DNA of 64,000 nucleotides from Vibrio pomeroyi (GCF_024347595.1 NZ_AP025506.1:3348001-3412000), one strand, 5' to 3'; counted from the first letter of the stretch, positions 10,822 to 20,336 are shown. Translations and numbers: made by a program. Notes: a model not told the origin generated them from the letters alone.

Positions 10822-11154
10822 AGGTGTAGGTTCCTAGGATATTATTATTTGGGGGATCTTGTTCATGTTAATGGATGTACTTCAAAGTTCCTAGGTGGTT
10901 GAAGCCTCTGTCTCATTAAAAAACGAGATTTCACTACTAATAAGACCAGTGAGCAGTTGAAATTACTATCGCTTGTTGAACTTTCGTGCGGAATTTTAGT
11001 GGTGAATGATAAGCAAGGAATTGCCCTGCAATAGAATAAAGAGGCAACTTATCGTTAAGTGAGATGGATACTTGGATGGAAGTCAGTGATTTTACAAATT
11101 GCAGGCAACAAAAAAGGACACCGAAGTGTCCTTTTTATGTCTAAATAGCGAGAA
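10822..11154 (-). other. Gap of 333 bp: malic enzyme promoter region and rpmE terminator
   Basis: No plausible coding sequence. The side near 10822 should hold the malic enzyme promoter; the far end holds the rpmE terminator (11108-11137). No operator is recognisable. Confidence 0.6.
11108..11137 (-). terminator. Intrinsic terminator of rpmE
   Basis: AAAAAGGACAC pairs with GTGTCCTTTTT around a CGAA loop; T-rich on the - strand, placed just after the rpmE stop codon. Confidence 0.85.
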
Positions 11155-11373
11155 TTACTTCTTGCTAGAAAGAGCACCGAAACGCTTGTTGAAGCGATCA
11201 ACACGGCCGCCAGTATCTACGATACGTTGCTTACCAGTGTAGAACGGGTGACATTTGTCACATACGTCTAGGTGGATTGATTCTTTTGCTAGCGTTGAGT
11301 TGAACTCAAATGTGTTGCCGCAAGAACAAGTAGCAGTAACTGCTTTGTATTCTGGGTGGATTCCAGCTTTCAT
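11155..11373 (-). CDS. rpmE: 50S ribosomal protein L31, zinc-binding form
   Basis: Component of the large ribosomal subunit. The 72-aa protein [22 protein letters not shown] carries the C+ zinc ligands: CxC in TCSCGN and CxxC in CDKCHP. That marks the zinc form rather than the zinc-free YkgM-type paralogue. The single gene faces away from priA and has its own terminator. Confidence 0.97.
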   Translation of the reverse strand: MKAGIHPEYKAVTATCSCGNTFEFNSTLAKESIHLDVCDKCHPFYTGKQRIVDTGGRVDRFNKRFGALSSKK

Positions 11374-11717
11374 GGGATAACCTCAAGTAGGCCGTGTCGC
11401 TATACGATTCTAAGCCGCACACCACACGTAGTTTAAAAAAGAAATAAAGACACCGCATTCGCACAAAAGAGTGACGAAGCCATACCTTTAAGGCGCAGTA
11501 TAGTAATGAATCTATAAGGCAGGATCAACTGATTTGATACATTTTTCACCAATTGTGTCTTTATTTCCTTTTTCAGCAGAAGTGTTAATTGAAATTTGGG
11601 GATGATAGCTGCCTTCGTGCGTTAGCTTGCCCTCTCTCATTCAAACTGCTCCTCGAATTTAACCGCCTTATCCTTTAGACTGTTCGCTCTCGTCAACTCA
11701 GATAAAGCCGTCCCTTT
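11374..11717. other. Divergent promoter region rpmE/priA with possible L31 leader
   Basis: A 344-bp intergenic region without coding signal. The part next to rpmE (about 11374-11450) would form the rpmE 5' leader. L31 leaders are known autoregulatory elements in Gammaproteobacteria, and the GC-rich stretch at about 11380-11430 is a possible example, but I cannot confirm its fold by eye. Nothing else is recognisable. Confidence 0.3.
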
Positions 11718-13919
11718 ATGCGTCCAATGATTGCCCGTGTGGCACTGCCTGTTCCACTCGACAAGCAGTTCGATTACAAGATTCCAAACCACCTATTTCC
11801 GATTATTGGTGGACGAGTCTCTGTGCCTTTTGGACGACAAACCTTAACTGGAATAGTTACGGCTCTGGTTAACGAATCCGAATTCGAGCTAGACAAGCTC
11901 AAGCCAATTAAAGCGCTATTGGATAACCAACCGGTTTGGCCGGAATCTGTCTACTCACTGTTAACGTGGTGCAGTCAGTTCTATCAATACCCGCTTGGTG
12001 AAACCTTTGCCAATGCCCTACCGAGTGCGTTACGCAAAGGCAAAGCGGCAGACTTCGCGACACTGGTCGAGTGGCAATTGACGCCGTCAGGCAGAGATCA
12101 GCTGATGCAAGGCTTTGGTCGCGCTGTCAAACAAGCCAAAGTGATGCACATGCTTGAGCACGGTCCTGTTCCTCATCAAGAGTTCATTGATGAAGAAGTG
12201 GGCAGTGCAGTACTTAAGACGTTGGAAGAAAAAGGCTGGATTGAATCGGTAGAGAAAAAGCCGAAACGCCAACCTTGGCCTGAAGATCTTGAGAACGACC
12301 AAGACAAACCCAAGCTTAATGCAGAACAAGCCATCGCAATCGCGACCGTCAATAGCCAGACTGATTTCGGCTGCTTCTTACTAGAAGGTGTGACAGGCTC
12401 AGGTAAGACAGAGGTCTACCTGAATATGATCAAGCCGATACTCGATAAGGGTAAACAGGCATTGGTCTTGGTACCTGAAATCGGCCTCACTCCACAAACC
12501 ATTAATCGCTTTAAGCGACGCTTTAATGTGCCTGTTGAGGTTATTCACTCTGGTTTAAACGATTCTGAGCGCCTGAATGCGTGGTTATCAGCACGCGATA
12601 AGATAGCGGGCATTGTGATTGGTACCCGTTCCGCTCTGTTCACACCGTTTGCAGACTTGGGCATCATCATTGTTGATGAAGAGCACGATGCCTCTTATAA
12701 ACAGCAAGACAGCCTGCGCTACCACGCTCGTGATGTCGCGATCATGCGTGCGCACAAAGCACAGATTCCGGTTGTGTTAGGCTCAGCAACACCCGCTTTT
12801 GAAACGCTGCATAATGCTCAGATAGGCAAATACAGTTATCTCACCCTTACTTCACGTGCGGGTGTCGCACTGCCGACCACCAATAAAGTGTTGGATGTGA
12901 AAGGCGAATATCTGGAAAGTGGTTTATCGGCATCATTAATTGCCGAGATGCAACGACATCTCAAAGCAGGCAACCAAGTGATGTTGTTCCTCAACCGTCG
13001 TGGGTTCTCTCCGGCATTGATGTGTCACGACTGTGGTTGGACTGCTGAATGTAAACGCTGTGATGCCTACTACACCTATCACCAATACAGTAATGAAATG
13101 CGTTGCCACCACTGTGGCTCACAGCAGCATATTGTGCACAACTGCCAAGGCTGTGGTTCTGCTAATTTGGTGACGGTAGGTGTGGGTACTGAACAGCTTG
13201 AAGCGCAGCTTGGTCAACTATTTCCTGAATACAAAACCATACGTATTGACCGCGACAGCACCCGCCGTAAAGGCAGCTTAGAAAGCGCATTAGAATCGAT
13301 TCGTAAAGGTGAATACCAAATCCTGATTGGTACACAGATGCTGGCTAAGGGTCACCACTTCCCTGACGTGACACTTGTGGCGTTACTGGATGTCGATGGC
13401 TCTTTGTATAGCAGTGATTTCCGAGCGTCTGAACGTCTTGCTCAGTTGTTTATTCAGGTCGCAGGTCGTGCAGGTCGTGCAAGCAAACCCGGTGAGGTGA
13501 TTTTACAAACACACCACCCTGAACATGGGTTGCTACAAGCTCTGCTACACAAAGACTACAACCACTTTGCTCAGACGGCTTTAGCAGAACGTAAACAAGC
13601 GATGTTGCCTCCTTATACGTTCATGACACTCTTCAGAGCAGAAGCAAATGACACGCGCTTGGTGGAAGAGTTCTTACGTCAGGTTCGTCATACATTGGAA
13701 TCACATCCACTGTTCGACCAATACTGCATGGTGTTGGGGCCAACTCCTGCACCGTTAGCCAAACGAGCTGGTAAATCTCGCTGGCAGCTGATCTTGCAAA
13801 CCCAAACTCGTTCATTGATGCAGAAGCTATTAATGAGCGCGAAACCGGCAATCAATATGTTACCCGCGGCGAAAAAAGTCCGCTGGTCACTCGATATCGA
13901 GCCGCAAGATTTAAGCTAA
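11718..13919 (+). CDS. priA: Primosomal protein N', replication restart helicase PriA
   Basis: Superfamily 2 3'-5' DNA helicase that recognises stalled forks and reloads the replisome with PriB and DnaT. The 733-aa protein has the N-terminal 3'-DNA-binding domain (MRPMIARVALPVPLDKQFDYKIP), Walker A in LLEGVTGSGKTEVYL around residue 230, the DEEHD Walker B, the GSATPAFET motif, paired zinc-binding cysteines (CHDCGWTAECKRCD; CHHCG; CQGCGS) and VAGRAGRASKPGEV as motif VI. No clear Shine-Dalgarno is visible; the start could be 11718 or the ATG at 11727. It is upstream of cytR, as in E. coli. Confidence 0.96.
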   Translation: MRPMIARVALPVPLDKQFDYKIPNHLFPIIGGRVSVPFGRQTLTGIVTALVNESEFELDKLKPIKALLDNQPVWPESVYSLLTWCSQFYQYPLGETFANALPSALRKGKAADFATLVEWQLTPSGRDQLMQGFGRAVKQAKVMHMLEHGPVPHQEFIDEEVGSAVLKTLEEKGWIESVEKKPKRQPWPEDLENDQDKPKLNAEQAIAIATVNSQTDFGCFLLEGVTGSGKTEVYLNMIKPILDKGKQALVLVPEIGLTPQTINRFKRRFNVPVEVIHSGLNDSERLNAWLSARDKIAGIVIGTRSALFTPFADLGIIIVDEEHDASYKQQDSLRYHARDVAIMRAHKAQIPVVLGSATPAFETLHNAQIGKYSYLTLTSRAGVALPTTNKVLDVKGEYLESGLSASLIAEMQRHLKAGNQVMLFLNRRGFSPALMCHDCGWTAECKRCDAYYTYHQYSNEMRCHHCGSQQHIVHNCQGCGSANLVTVGVGTEQLEAQLGQLFPEYKTIRIDRDSTRRKGSLESALESIRKGEYQILIGTQMLAKGHHFPDVTLVALLDVDGSLYSSDFRASERLAQLFIQVAGRAGRASKPGEVILQTHHPEHGLLQALLHKDYNHFAQTALAERKQAMLPPYTFMTLFRAEANDTRLVEEFLRQVRHTLESHPLFDQYCMVLGPTPAPLAKRAGKSRWQLILQTQTRSLMQKLLMSAKPAINMLPAAKKVRWSLDIEPQDLS

Positions 13920-13973
13920 ACCCACGCGGGTTAAAACTAATGATAAGTTTGTTCACAAATATTTCATACTTCT

Positions 13974-13989
13974 CGTGAGCAACTTCACA
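13974..13989 (+). promoter_or_regulatory. Candidate CRP site upstream of cytR
   Basis: CGTGA-GCAACT-TCACA matches the TGTGA-N6-TCACA consensus at 9 of 10 core positions and lies about 170 bp before the cytR start. CytR is a CRP partner in enterobacteria, so CRP input is plausible. Confidence 0.45.
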
Positions 13990-14159
13990 CTAGTCATGTG
14001 ATTTTTGTTAATCTAGCCGTAACTTTACACGGATTAAACGAATAAAATATTGCAATAAAAAAAGTGTTAGCAACACTTTCACAATATCTATTCGATTACA
14101 TTTATTATTCACGCCTTAGATACTTAGGCAACAAAGGAACTTAAAAGAGGGTTTAATTT

Positions 14160-15164
14160 ATGGCGACAATGAAGGATGTTGCCCAGCTAGCAGGCGTCTC
14201 AACAGCCACTGTATCACGTGCATTGATGAACCCTGAGAAAGTCTCAGTTTCAACTCGTAAGCGAGTGGAAACAGCAGTACTTGAAGCTGGATACTCACCC
14301 AACACATTAGCTAGAAACTTACGTCGCAACGAATCAAAAACCATCATCACTATCGTTCCTGATATCTGTGACCCATATTTCGCCGAGATCATTCGTGGTA
14401 TCGAAGATGCCGCAGTAGAAAATGACTACCTTGTTCTATTGGGTGACAGCGGTCAGCAAAAGAAGCGTGAGTCTTCCTTTGTTAACCTTGTCTTCACTAA
14501 GCAAGCTGACGGCATGCTACTGCTTGGCACCGACCACCCGTTTGATGTCAGCAAGCCTGAACAAAAGAACTTACCACCGATGGTAATGGCGTGTGAGTTC
14601 GCTCCTGAGCTTGAACTCCCAACAGTACACATCGATAACCTGACCTCTGCATTTGAAGCCGTGAATTACCTAGCTCAGTTAGGTCATAAACGTATCGCTC
14701 AAATCTCAGGCCCAGTCTCAGCAACCCTGTGTAAGTTCCGCCAACAAGGTTACCAACAAGCACTGCGTCGTGCAGGTGTGGCAATGAACCCAGCCTACAG
14801 CACAGTCGGCGACTTCACTTTTGAAGCGGGTGCTCAAGCCGTTCGTCAATTACTGGCACTGCCTGAACAGCCTACTGCTATCTTCTGTCACAACGATGCG
14901 ATGGCCATTGGTGCGATTCAAGAAGCGAAAAAGTTAGGTTTACGAGTTCCGCAAGACCTATCAATTGTTGGCTTCGATGACATTCAATTCGCTCAGTACT
15001 GCGATCCTCCGCTAACCACTATTTCTCAACCTCGTTATGAGATTGGACGCCAAGCGATGTTGATGATGCTTGATCTACTGAAAGGCAATGATGTGCAAGC
15101 AGGTTCGCGTCTGCTTGAAGCCAAATTAGTGGTTCGAGGCAGTACTGCGCCACCTCGAATGTAA
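14160..15164 (+). CDS. cytR: LacI-family nucleoside-uptake repressor CytR
   Basis: Transcriptional repressor of nucleoside transport and catabolism, relieved by cytidine and acting with CRP. The 334-aa protein has an N-terminal LacI helix-turn-helix (MATMKDVAQLAGVSTATVSR), hinge helix (PNTLARNLRRN) and a periplasmic-binding-like effector domain with GFDDIQFAQYCDPPLTTISQP near the C-terminus. The priA-cytR-ftsN order supports CytR over other LacI members. An 8-bp inverted repeat (AAAGTGTT / AACACTTT, 14061-14079) sits in the leader and could be an operator or hairpin. Confidence 0.92.
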   Translation: MATMKDVAQLAGVSTATVSRALMNPEKVSVSTRKRVETAVLEAGYSPNTLARNLRRNESKTIITIVPDICDPYFAEIIRGIEDAAVENDYLVLLGDSGQQKKRESSFVNLVFTKQADGMLLLGTDHPFDVSKPEQKNLPPMVMACEFAPELELPTVHIDNLTSAFEAVNYLAQLGHKRIAQISGPVSATLCKFRQQGYQQALRRAGVAMNPAYSTVGDFTFEAGAQAVRQLLALPEQPTAIFCHNDAMAIGAIQEAKKLGLRVPQDLSIVGFDDIQFAQYCDPPLTTISQPRYEIGRQAMLMMLDLLKGNDVQAGSRLLEAKLVVRGSTAPPRM

Positions 15165-15186
15165 GCCTTAGAAATACCGATATAAA

Positions 15187-15212
15187 TCTGCGGCACATTT
15201 TGATGTGCCGCT
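15187..15212 (+). terminator. Stable hairpin after cytR, weak terminator
   Basis: CTGCGGCACAT and ATGTGCCGC pair around TTTG, but only a short pyrimidine run follows. It is a strong hairpin with doubtful terminator strength. Confidence 0.5.
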
Positions 15213-15286
15213 TCCATTTCTGCACTATTATCCTCGCGCAATCTGGATTACCATGAGAGCAGAATTACCAACTACTGAATTGTCTT

Positions 15287-15826
15287 GTGGCTAATAGAGA
15301 TTATGTAAAGCGCGGTCGTGGCACGAAGAGACCGACCAAGAAGCAAGCCCCTCGCCGTAAACCATGGCGCAGTGGTCTTTTGGCGATCCTCCTTGTTGGC
15401 GGATTTGGTTACGGACTTTACTTGTTGAGTAATGATCCTGAGCCACCAGCGCCGGCTCCTGTAGTGAGCAAACCGAAGCCTAAGCCAAAACCAGCGAAAG
15501 TGATTCCGCCACCTCCAGAAGAGAAGTGGGACTACGTTGAAACTCTGCCAAGCCGCGAGATTGAAGTCAAAGCCAAAGAGCAAGAGATCTCTAAGATCCC
15601 TTACATCATGCAGTGTGGCGCTTACAAAACCTCAGCACAGGCAGAAGCACGTAAACTGGATATTGCCTTCCAAGGTATCTCAAGTGAAATCCGTAAGAAA
15701 GACGGCAGTAGCTGGTACCGTGTGGTTCTAGGACCATACAAATTGAAACGTGATGCCGAGCGAGATCGCCACAAGCTACAGCGCGCAAAAATCGAACCTT
15801 GTGCTATTTGGAAAGATACCGAGTAG
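15287..15826 (+). CDS. ftsN: Cell division protein FtsN
   Basis: Late divisome protein that triggers septal peptidoglycan synthesis. It starts at GTG 15287 (MANRDYVKRGRGTKRPTK, similar to the FtsN N-terminus). The 179-aa protein has a short basic cytoplasmic tail, one transmembrane helix (GLLAILLVGGFGYGLYLL, about 30-47), a Pro/Lys-rich periplasmic linker (PKPKPKPAK) and a C-terminal SPOR domain (about 105-179) that binds denuded glycan. It is shorter than the E. coli protein (about 319 aa) because the linker is reduced. The stop codon overlaps a heptanucleotide repeat. It precedes hslV, as in E. coli. Confidence 0.9.
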   Translation: MANRDYVKRGRGTKRPTKKQAPRRKPWRSGLLAILLVGGFGYGLYLLSNDPEPPAPAPVVSKPKPKPKPAKVIPPPPEEKWDYVETLPSREIEVKAKEQEISKIPYIMQCGAYKTSAQAEARKLDIAFQGISSEIRKKDGSSWYRVVLGPYKLKRDAERDRHKLQRAKIEPCAIWKDTE

Positions 15827-15859
15827 TGATAAGTGATAAGTGATAAGTGATAAGTGATA
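15825..15859. repeat. Heptanucleotide tandem repeat AGTGATA x5
   Basis: Five perfect copies, the first overlapping the last two bases of the ftsN stop codon. Units supply TGA and TAA in every forward frame. Same period and copy number as the AGCTAGA repeat after aphA. Confidence 0.95.
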
Positions 15860-15896
15860 ACGCAGTTGTGTAGCCGCTCGAGTCGCAGCAAACACC

Positions 15897-15930
15897 GAAA
15901 GCCTCCCATTGTGGAGGTTTTCTTTTATTT
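15897..15930 (+). terminator. Intrinsic terminator after ftsN
   Basis: AAAGCCTCC pairs with GGAGGTTTT (one G-U) around a CATTGT loop, followed by a T-rich tract. Confidence 0.8.
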
Positions 15931-15994
15931 AGTCCCTTTCGCCAAATTTCCTTACAACTTCCACCGATAAGTTGCGCGACATCACTCGCCCTTC

Positions 15995-16023
15995 CTTGAA
16001 TTATCCGAGTGCCATCCTCATAT
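15995..16023 (+). promoter_or_regulatory. Candidate sigma-32 heat-shock promoter of hslVU
   Basis: CTTGAA (15995-16000), a 15-bp spacer and CCTCATAT (16016-16023) fit the sigma-32 pattern CTTGAA / CCCCATnT with one mismatch. It lies 43 bp before the hslV start, downstream of the ftsN terminator. hslVU is a heat-shock operon in E. coli. Confidence 0.6.
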
Positions 16024-16065
16024 ACTTTTTATACCCAAAGATAAGAATATTAAGAGGCCCTACTC

Positions 16066-16614
16066 GTGACTACCATAGTATCTGTACGTCGTAATAATAA
16101 AGTCGTCATCGCGGGTGATGGACAAGTATCTCTAGGCAATACTGTAATGAAGGGCAATGCCCGCAAAGTACGTCGCCTATACAACAACAAAGTACTGGCA
16201 GGTTTTGCTGGCGGTACCGCTGATGCTTTCACGCTATTCGAAAAATTTGAAAGCAAGCTACAAATGCACCAAGGCCACCTAACCAAAGCTGCCGTTGAGC
16301 TGGCGAAGGATTGGCGTAGCGACCGTGCTCTACGTAAGTTAGAAGCACTGCTTGCAGTAGCGGATGAAACCGCTTCACTGATCATTACTGGTAACGGTGA
16401 CGTAGTTCAACCAGAGAACGACCTGATTGCTATCGGTTCGGGTGGTAACTATGCACAAGCCGCTGCTATCGCGTTACTAGAAAATACTGATTTAGATGCG
16501 CGTGAAATCGCAGAGAAGTCGCTGAATATTGCTGGCGATATCTGTGTGTTCACCAACCATCACCACACTGTTGAAGAGCTAGAAAGCACTGTTGAGCTGC
16601 CAAAGCCAGAGTAA
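16066..16614 (+). CDS. hslV: ATP-dependent protease peptidase subunit HslV (ClpQ)
   Basis: Proteasome-like threonine protease forming a double hexamer that degrades proteins unfolded by HslU. It starts at GTG 16066; after Met removal the sequence TTIVSVRR exposes the catalytic Thr, and [22 protein letters not shown] follows, as in all HslV. The length of 182 aa is typical. hslU begins 58 bp downstream in the same operon. Confidence 0.97.
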   Translation: MTTIVSVRRNNKVVIAGDGQVSLGNTVMKGNARKVRRLYNNKVLAGFAGGTADAFTLFEKFESKLQMHQGHLTKAAVELAKDWRSDRALRKLEALLAVADETASLIITGNGDVVQPENDLIAIGSGGNYAQAAAIALLENTDLDAREIAEKSLNIAGDICVFTNHHHTVEELESTVELPKPE

Positions 16615-16672
16615 CAAACGCTTCTACCCATAACGTTGTATTCAACAGTGATTAAAGAATTAAGGAAAAACC

Positions 16673-18013
16673 ATGTCTGAGATGACTCCTCGCGAAATCG
16701 TTCACGAACTCAATCGCCACATTATCGGCCAAGACAACGCTAAGCGTTCAGTGGCTATCGCACTGCGTAACCGCTGGCGTCGTATGCAGCTTGAAGAAAG
16801 CCTGCGTGTTGAAGTATCACCAAAGAACATCCTGATGATCGGTCCAACCGGTGTTGGTAAAACAGAAATTGCTCGTCGCCTAGCGAAACTAGCAAACGCG
16901 CCTTTCATCAAGGTAGAAGCGACTAAGTTCACCGAAGTGGGCTACGTGGGTAAAGAAGTTGAAACCATCATCCGTGACCTAACGGACGTTGCGATCAAGA
17001 TGACGCACCAACAAGCGATGGAAAAAGTACAATACCGCGCTGAAGAACAAGCTGAAGAACGCATTCTTGATGCCCTACTGCCACCAGCGCGCGATGCTTG
17101 GGGCCAGAACGAGCAATCAAACGAAGATGCTACCTCTTCAAACACTCGTCAGATTTTCCGCAAAAAACTGCGTGAAGGTAAGCTAGACGATAAAGAGATC
17201 GAAGTTGATGTAGCAGCACCGCAAATGGGCGTTGAAATCATGTCACCTCCTGGCATGGAAGAGATGACCAACCAGCTACAAGGCATGTTCCAAAACCTAG
17301 CGGGCGACACCAAGAAAAAGCGTAAGATGAAAATTAAAGACGCATTCAAAGCACTAACGGAAGAAGAAGCTTCGAAGCTTGTGAACCAAGAAGAGCTAAA
17401 AGAGAACGCGATCTTCAACGCTGAAAACAACGGCATCGTATTCATCGATGAGATCGACAAAATCTGTAAGCGTGGCGACAGCTCAGGCCCAGACGTATCT
17501 CGCGAAGGTGTTCAACGTGACCTACTGCCTCTTATCGAAGGTAGCACAGTATCAACTAAGCACGGCATGGTGAAAACGGACCACATCTTGTTTATCACAT
17601 CAGGCGCATTCCAAGTGGCTAAGCCATCTGACCTGATCCCTGAGCTACAAGGTCGTCTGCCAATTCGTGTAGAACTTGAAGCGCTTTCAGCGAATGACTT
17701 CAAACGTATCCTGACTGAACCAAAAGCATCTCTAACAGAGCAATACATTGCCCTGATGAAAACAGAAGATGTGAGCATTGAGTTCACTGAAGATGGCATC
17801 AACCAGATTGCTGACGCTGCATGGCGTGTGAACGAAACCACTGAAAACATCGGTGCACGTCGTCTACACACTGTGATGGAACGCCTGATGGATGAGATTT
17901 CATTCGACGCAACAGACAAGGCTGGCAGCAAGCTAGTGATTGATGAAGCTTACGTAACAGCGAAGCTTGGTGAGTTCGTTGAAGACGAAGACCTAAGCCG
18001 CTTCATCCTGTAG
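16673..18013 (+). CDS. hslU: ATPase subunit HslU (ClpY)
   Basis: AAA+ unfoldase partner of HslV. The 446-aa protein has [22 protein letters not shown] at the N-terminus, Walker A GPTGVGKT at residues 57-64, the pore loop in [10 protein letters not shown], the intermediate domain (about 110-240), Walker B in [11 protein letters not shown] and sensor 2 in [15 protein letters not shown]. The C-terminal tail DLSRFIL inserts into HslV. It ends at a terminator at 18075-18099. Confidence 0.98.
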   Translation: MSEMTPREIVHELNRHIIGQDNAKRSVAIALRNRWRRMQLEESLRVEVSPKNILMIGPTGVGKTEIARRLAKLANAPFIKVEATKFTEVGYVGKEVETIIRDLTDVAIKMTHQQAMEKVQYRAEEQAEERILDALLPPARDAWGQNEQSNEDATSSNTRQIFRKKLREGKLDDKEIEVDVAAPQMGVEIMSPPGMEEMTNQLQGMFQNLAGDTKKKRKMKIKDAFKALTEEEASKLVNQEELKENAIFNAENNGIVFIDEIDKICKRGDSSGPDVSREGVQRDLLPLIEGSTVSTKHGMVKTDHILFITSGAFQVAKPSDLIPELQGRLPIRVELEALSANDFKRILTEPKASLTEQYIALMKTEDVSIEFTEDGINQIADAAWRVNETTENIGARRLHTVMERLMDEISFDATDKAGSKLVIDEAYVTAKLGEFVEDEDLSRFIL

Positions 18014-18074
18014 CACACGAAACTCCAACTTATTGCTCTAACTCAAAGAAATAGCAGCTAATAAGCGAATTCAA

Positions 18075-18099
18075 GTCCCACTTTCGAGTGGGCTTTTTA
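18075..18099 (+). terminator. Intrinsic terminator of hslVU
   Basis: CCCACT / AGTGGG stem with a TTCG tetraloop, followed by CTTTTTAT. Confidence 0.85.
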
Positions 18100-18168
18100 T
18101 TACCCGAAAAATGGGCGTATACTCAAATCACAGTATGAAACGAAGACTTACAACGAAATAGACCTACG

Positions 18169-19086
18169 ATGAAACAATCTCTACTGATTTGGCTTGATGC
18201 CGCACGACCGAAAACTCTGCCTCTCGCACTCGTCTCTATTCTTACAGGAAGTAGTTTAGCGTTCGCCAGCGATCAGTTTTCTTTATCGATAGCACTACTG
18301 GCTTTTTTAACCGCCACCCTATTACAAATTCTGTCGAACCTAGCCAATGACTACGGTGATGCAATAAAAGGCACAGACAACGAAAACCGTCTGGGTCCAA
18401 CACGTGCGATGCAGTCTGGCGCGGTCACCGCTAAAACCATGAAGCAAGCCATCATCCTCAACATCGTGTTTACCATGATTGCTGGACTGATTCTGATTTT
18501 TCATGCGCTGACCTCAATTGAAAGTATCTTATCTTTCATCGCATTAGGCGTATTAGCGATTGTGGCAGCCATTGCTTACACCGTGGGTAATAAGCCTTAT
18601 GGTTACATTGGCCTTGGCGACTTGTCGGTATTTATCTTCTTTGGTTTGTTAGGCGTATCGGGGACTTACTTCCTACACACAGGTCATGTTGAACCAAGCC
18701 TATTCCTTCCTGCATTGGGCTGTGGTTTGATGGCGGTTGCGGTACTTAATATCAACAACATGCGTGACATCGAAAACGACAGTGAATGTGGCAAACGCAC
18801 CATGGCAGTTCGCCTTGGCCAGCGTAAAGCCAAACACTACCACTTTGCGCTGCTTGGTTTAGCCCTTGTCTCTTTTGCTATTTACCTACTGATTCAAGAA
18901 AAGCCAGTCTGGATCAGCCTGCCGTTTTTACTGAGTATTGTGATTGTTTACAAGCATGGCAAGGCAGTTTGGGAAACAGAGAAACCAGCACAGATCGCGC
19001 CAATGATGCCTGTAATTGTGAAATGCTCATTGGTCACTAACCTATTGTTTGCAGGGGTTGTCGTAGCTCAAACTCTATTGAGTTAA
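18169..19086 (+). CDS. menA: 1,4-dihydroxy-2-naphthoate polyprenyltransferase
   Basis: Integral membrane prenyltransferase that attaches the polyprenyl chain to DHNA to make demethylmenaquinone for anaerobic respiration. The 305-aa protein begins MKQSLLIWLDAARPKTLPLAL and has about eight hydrophobic segments. The two aspartate-rich motifs that bind Mg-diphosphate are NLANDYGDAIKGTDNE (about 62-77) and NINNMRDIENDSECGKRTMAVRLG (about 193-216). The hslU-menA-rraA order matches E. coli. Confidence 0.95.
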   Translation: MKQSLLIWLDAARPKTLPLALVSILTGSSLAFASDQFSLSIALLAFLTATLLQILSNLANDYGDAIKGTDNENRLGPTRAMQSGAVTAKTMKQAIILNIVFTMIAGLILIFHALTSIESILSFIALGVLAIVAAIAYTVGNKPYGYIGLGDLSVFIFFGLLGVSGTYFLHTGHVEPSLFLPALGCGLMAVAVLNINNMRDIENDSECGKRTMAVRLGQRKAKHYHFALLGLALVSFAIYLLIQEKPVWISLPFLLSIVIVYKHGKAVWETEKPAQIAPMMPVIVKCSLVTNLLFAGVVVAQTLLS

Positions 19087-19159
19087 TTGAGACTAATCAT
19101 TGCAAAGGGATCAAGCACCGATATACTCAAAGTAAGCTCATTGTTCAAAAGGTATACTA

Positions 19160-19675
19160 ATGGAATACAACACTTCAGCACTGTGCGACATATATTTGGA
19201 TCAAGTTGATGTCGTGGAGCCAATGTTCAGCAACTTCGGTGGACGTGCATCCTTCGCAGGACAGATCACGACATTAAAGTGCTTTGAAGACAACGCCTTG
19301 ATTCGCTCGGTATTAGAGCAAGATGGTCTAGGACGTGTGTTGTTAATCGATGGCGGCGGCTCACTGCGTAAAGCGCTGATCGACGCTGAGATGGCCTTAC
19401 TTGCCGAAGACAATGAGTGGGAAGGGATTGTGGTGTACGGCTGCGTTCGCGAAGTCGATGAACTTGAAGACATGAACCTAGGCATCCAAGCCCTAGCTTC
19501 TATTCCGGTTGGTGCAAGCCAAGAAGGTGTCGGTGAGATAGACGTACCAGTGAACTTTGGCAGCGTGACCTTCTTACCGGAAGATTATCTCTACGCCGAT
19601 AACACCGGCATTATTCTTTCGGCTGAGCCTTTGGATGTTGAGCTTGATTTGGATGTTGAAGAAGAGGTTGAGTAA
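19160..19675 (+). CDS. rraA: Regulator of RNase E activity RraA
   Basis: Binds the C-terminal scaffold of RNase E and inhibits mRNA decay; structurally a MenG-like aldolase fold without methyltransferase activity. The 171-aa protein contains [43 protein letters not shown] and [14 protein letters not shown]. Its end ([16 protein letters not shown]) is strongly acidic, as in the enterobacterial protein. It follows menA, a linkage that once led to its misannotation as MenG. Confidence 0.94.
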   Translation: MEYNTSALCDIYLDQVDVVEPMFSNFGGRASFAGQITTLKCFEDNALIRSVLEQDGLGRVLLIDGGGSLRKALIDAEMALLAEDNEWEGIVVYGCVREVDELEDMNLGIQALASIPVGASQEGVGEIDVPVNFGSVTFLPEDYLYADNTGIILSAEPLDVELDLDVEEEVE

Positions 19676-19720
19676 ACCCTGTTAACGCCAAGCTAATCTT
19701 TCCAAAATTAAGAACAAACA

Positions 19721-19755
19721 AAAACGCCCGCTACTGAGTAGCGGGCGTTTTTTAA
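19721..19755. terminator. Bidirectional terminator between rraA and zapB
   Basis: Perfect 12-bp stem AACGCCCGCTAC / GTAGCGGGCGTT with a TGA loop and T-runs on both strands. Confidence 0.92.
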
Positions 19756-19769
19756 ATCTGAAGAGTCGA

Positions 19770-20012
19770 TTACTCTACTTCATCCATTTTACCAAGAAGG
19801 TTACGGATGCGATCTTGCCATGCTGAATGCTCTTCTTGCATCTGCTGAGTTTTTTGCTCTAGCTCGTGACGGCTTGCTTTAAGCTCACCAGCTTCAGTTG
19901 CTAGTGCTTGTTTCTCTTCTTTAAGCTCTTCCACTTCCATTTGAAGAAGTGCAATTGTATCTACTGCTGTTTGAATTTTTGCTTCTAGCTGCTCTAGTAC
20001 TTCAAAAGACAT
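19770..20012 (-). CDS. zapB: Cell division protein ZapB
   Basis: Small abundant coiled-coil protein that bundles at the Z-ring through ZapA and links it to MatP and the chromosome terminus. The 80-aa sequence (MSFEVLEQLEAKIQTAVDTI...) is almost entirely heptad-patterned coiled coil and matches ZapB in length and N-terminus. It lies between rraA and glpX, as in E. coli. Confidence 0.94.
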   Translation of the reverse strand: MSFEVLEQLEAKIQTAVDTIALLQMEVEELKEEKQALATEAGELKASRHELEQKTQQMQEEHSAWQDRIRNLLGKMDEVE

Positions 20013-20336
20013 TCTGGCCTACCTTTAAGTTATCCATTTGATGGTGAAGGTTCACTCCACTTATTTCCCCATTCTACTCAGCAGAGCAAGGATAAACACT
20101 CAATATATTCGATATTTTGCGCCATTCGATGAAAAAAACAGCGCTTTTTACCGAATATTGACGTGAATGATTACTGCCACAACAGCAAACCAATTATTTT
20201 GATGAATATTAGCGGTTTTCCACTGCAAATTGATCGAGAGCAATCCCGAAAAAACAAAAAGGCAAACGTTTCCTTTTGGATATGGTAAAATCCGCCGCGA
20301 AATTTCTATTCCCCCTTTGAAAATTTTGGAGTCCGC
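20013..20336. other. Divergent promoter region zapB/glpX
   Basis: A 324-bp region without coding signal. It contains a LacI-family-like palindrome near glpX, listed separately; nothing else is recognised. Confidence 0.6.
20256..20276 (+). promoter_or_regulatory. LacI-family operator-like palindrome before glpX
   Basis: The sequence AAAAGGCAAACGTTTCCTTTT is centred on AAACGTTT, with largely symmetric flanks, and lies about 60 bp before the glpX start. It resembles PurR operators (GCAAACGTTTNC) and less closely Cra sites. Which regulator binds is unknown. Confidence 0.4.

Noticed and set aside
11374..11460. A firm call of an L31 autoregulatory leader RNA
   Set aside because: Position is right, but the fold cannot be established by eye, so it is mentioned only as a low-confidence possibility.
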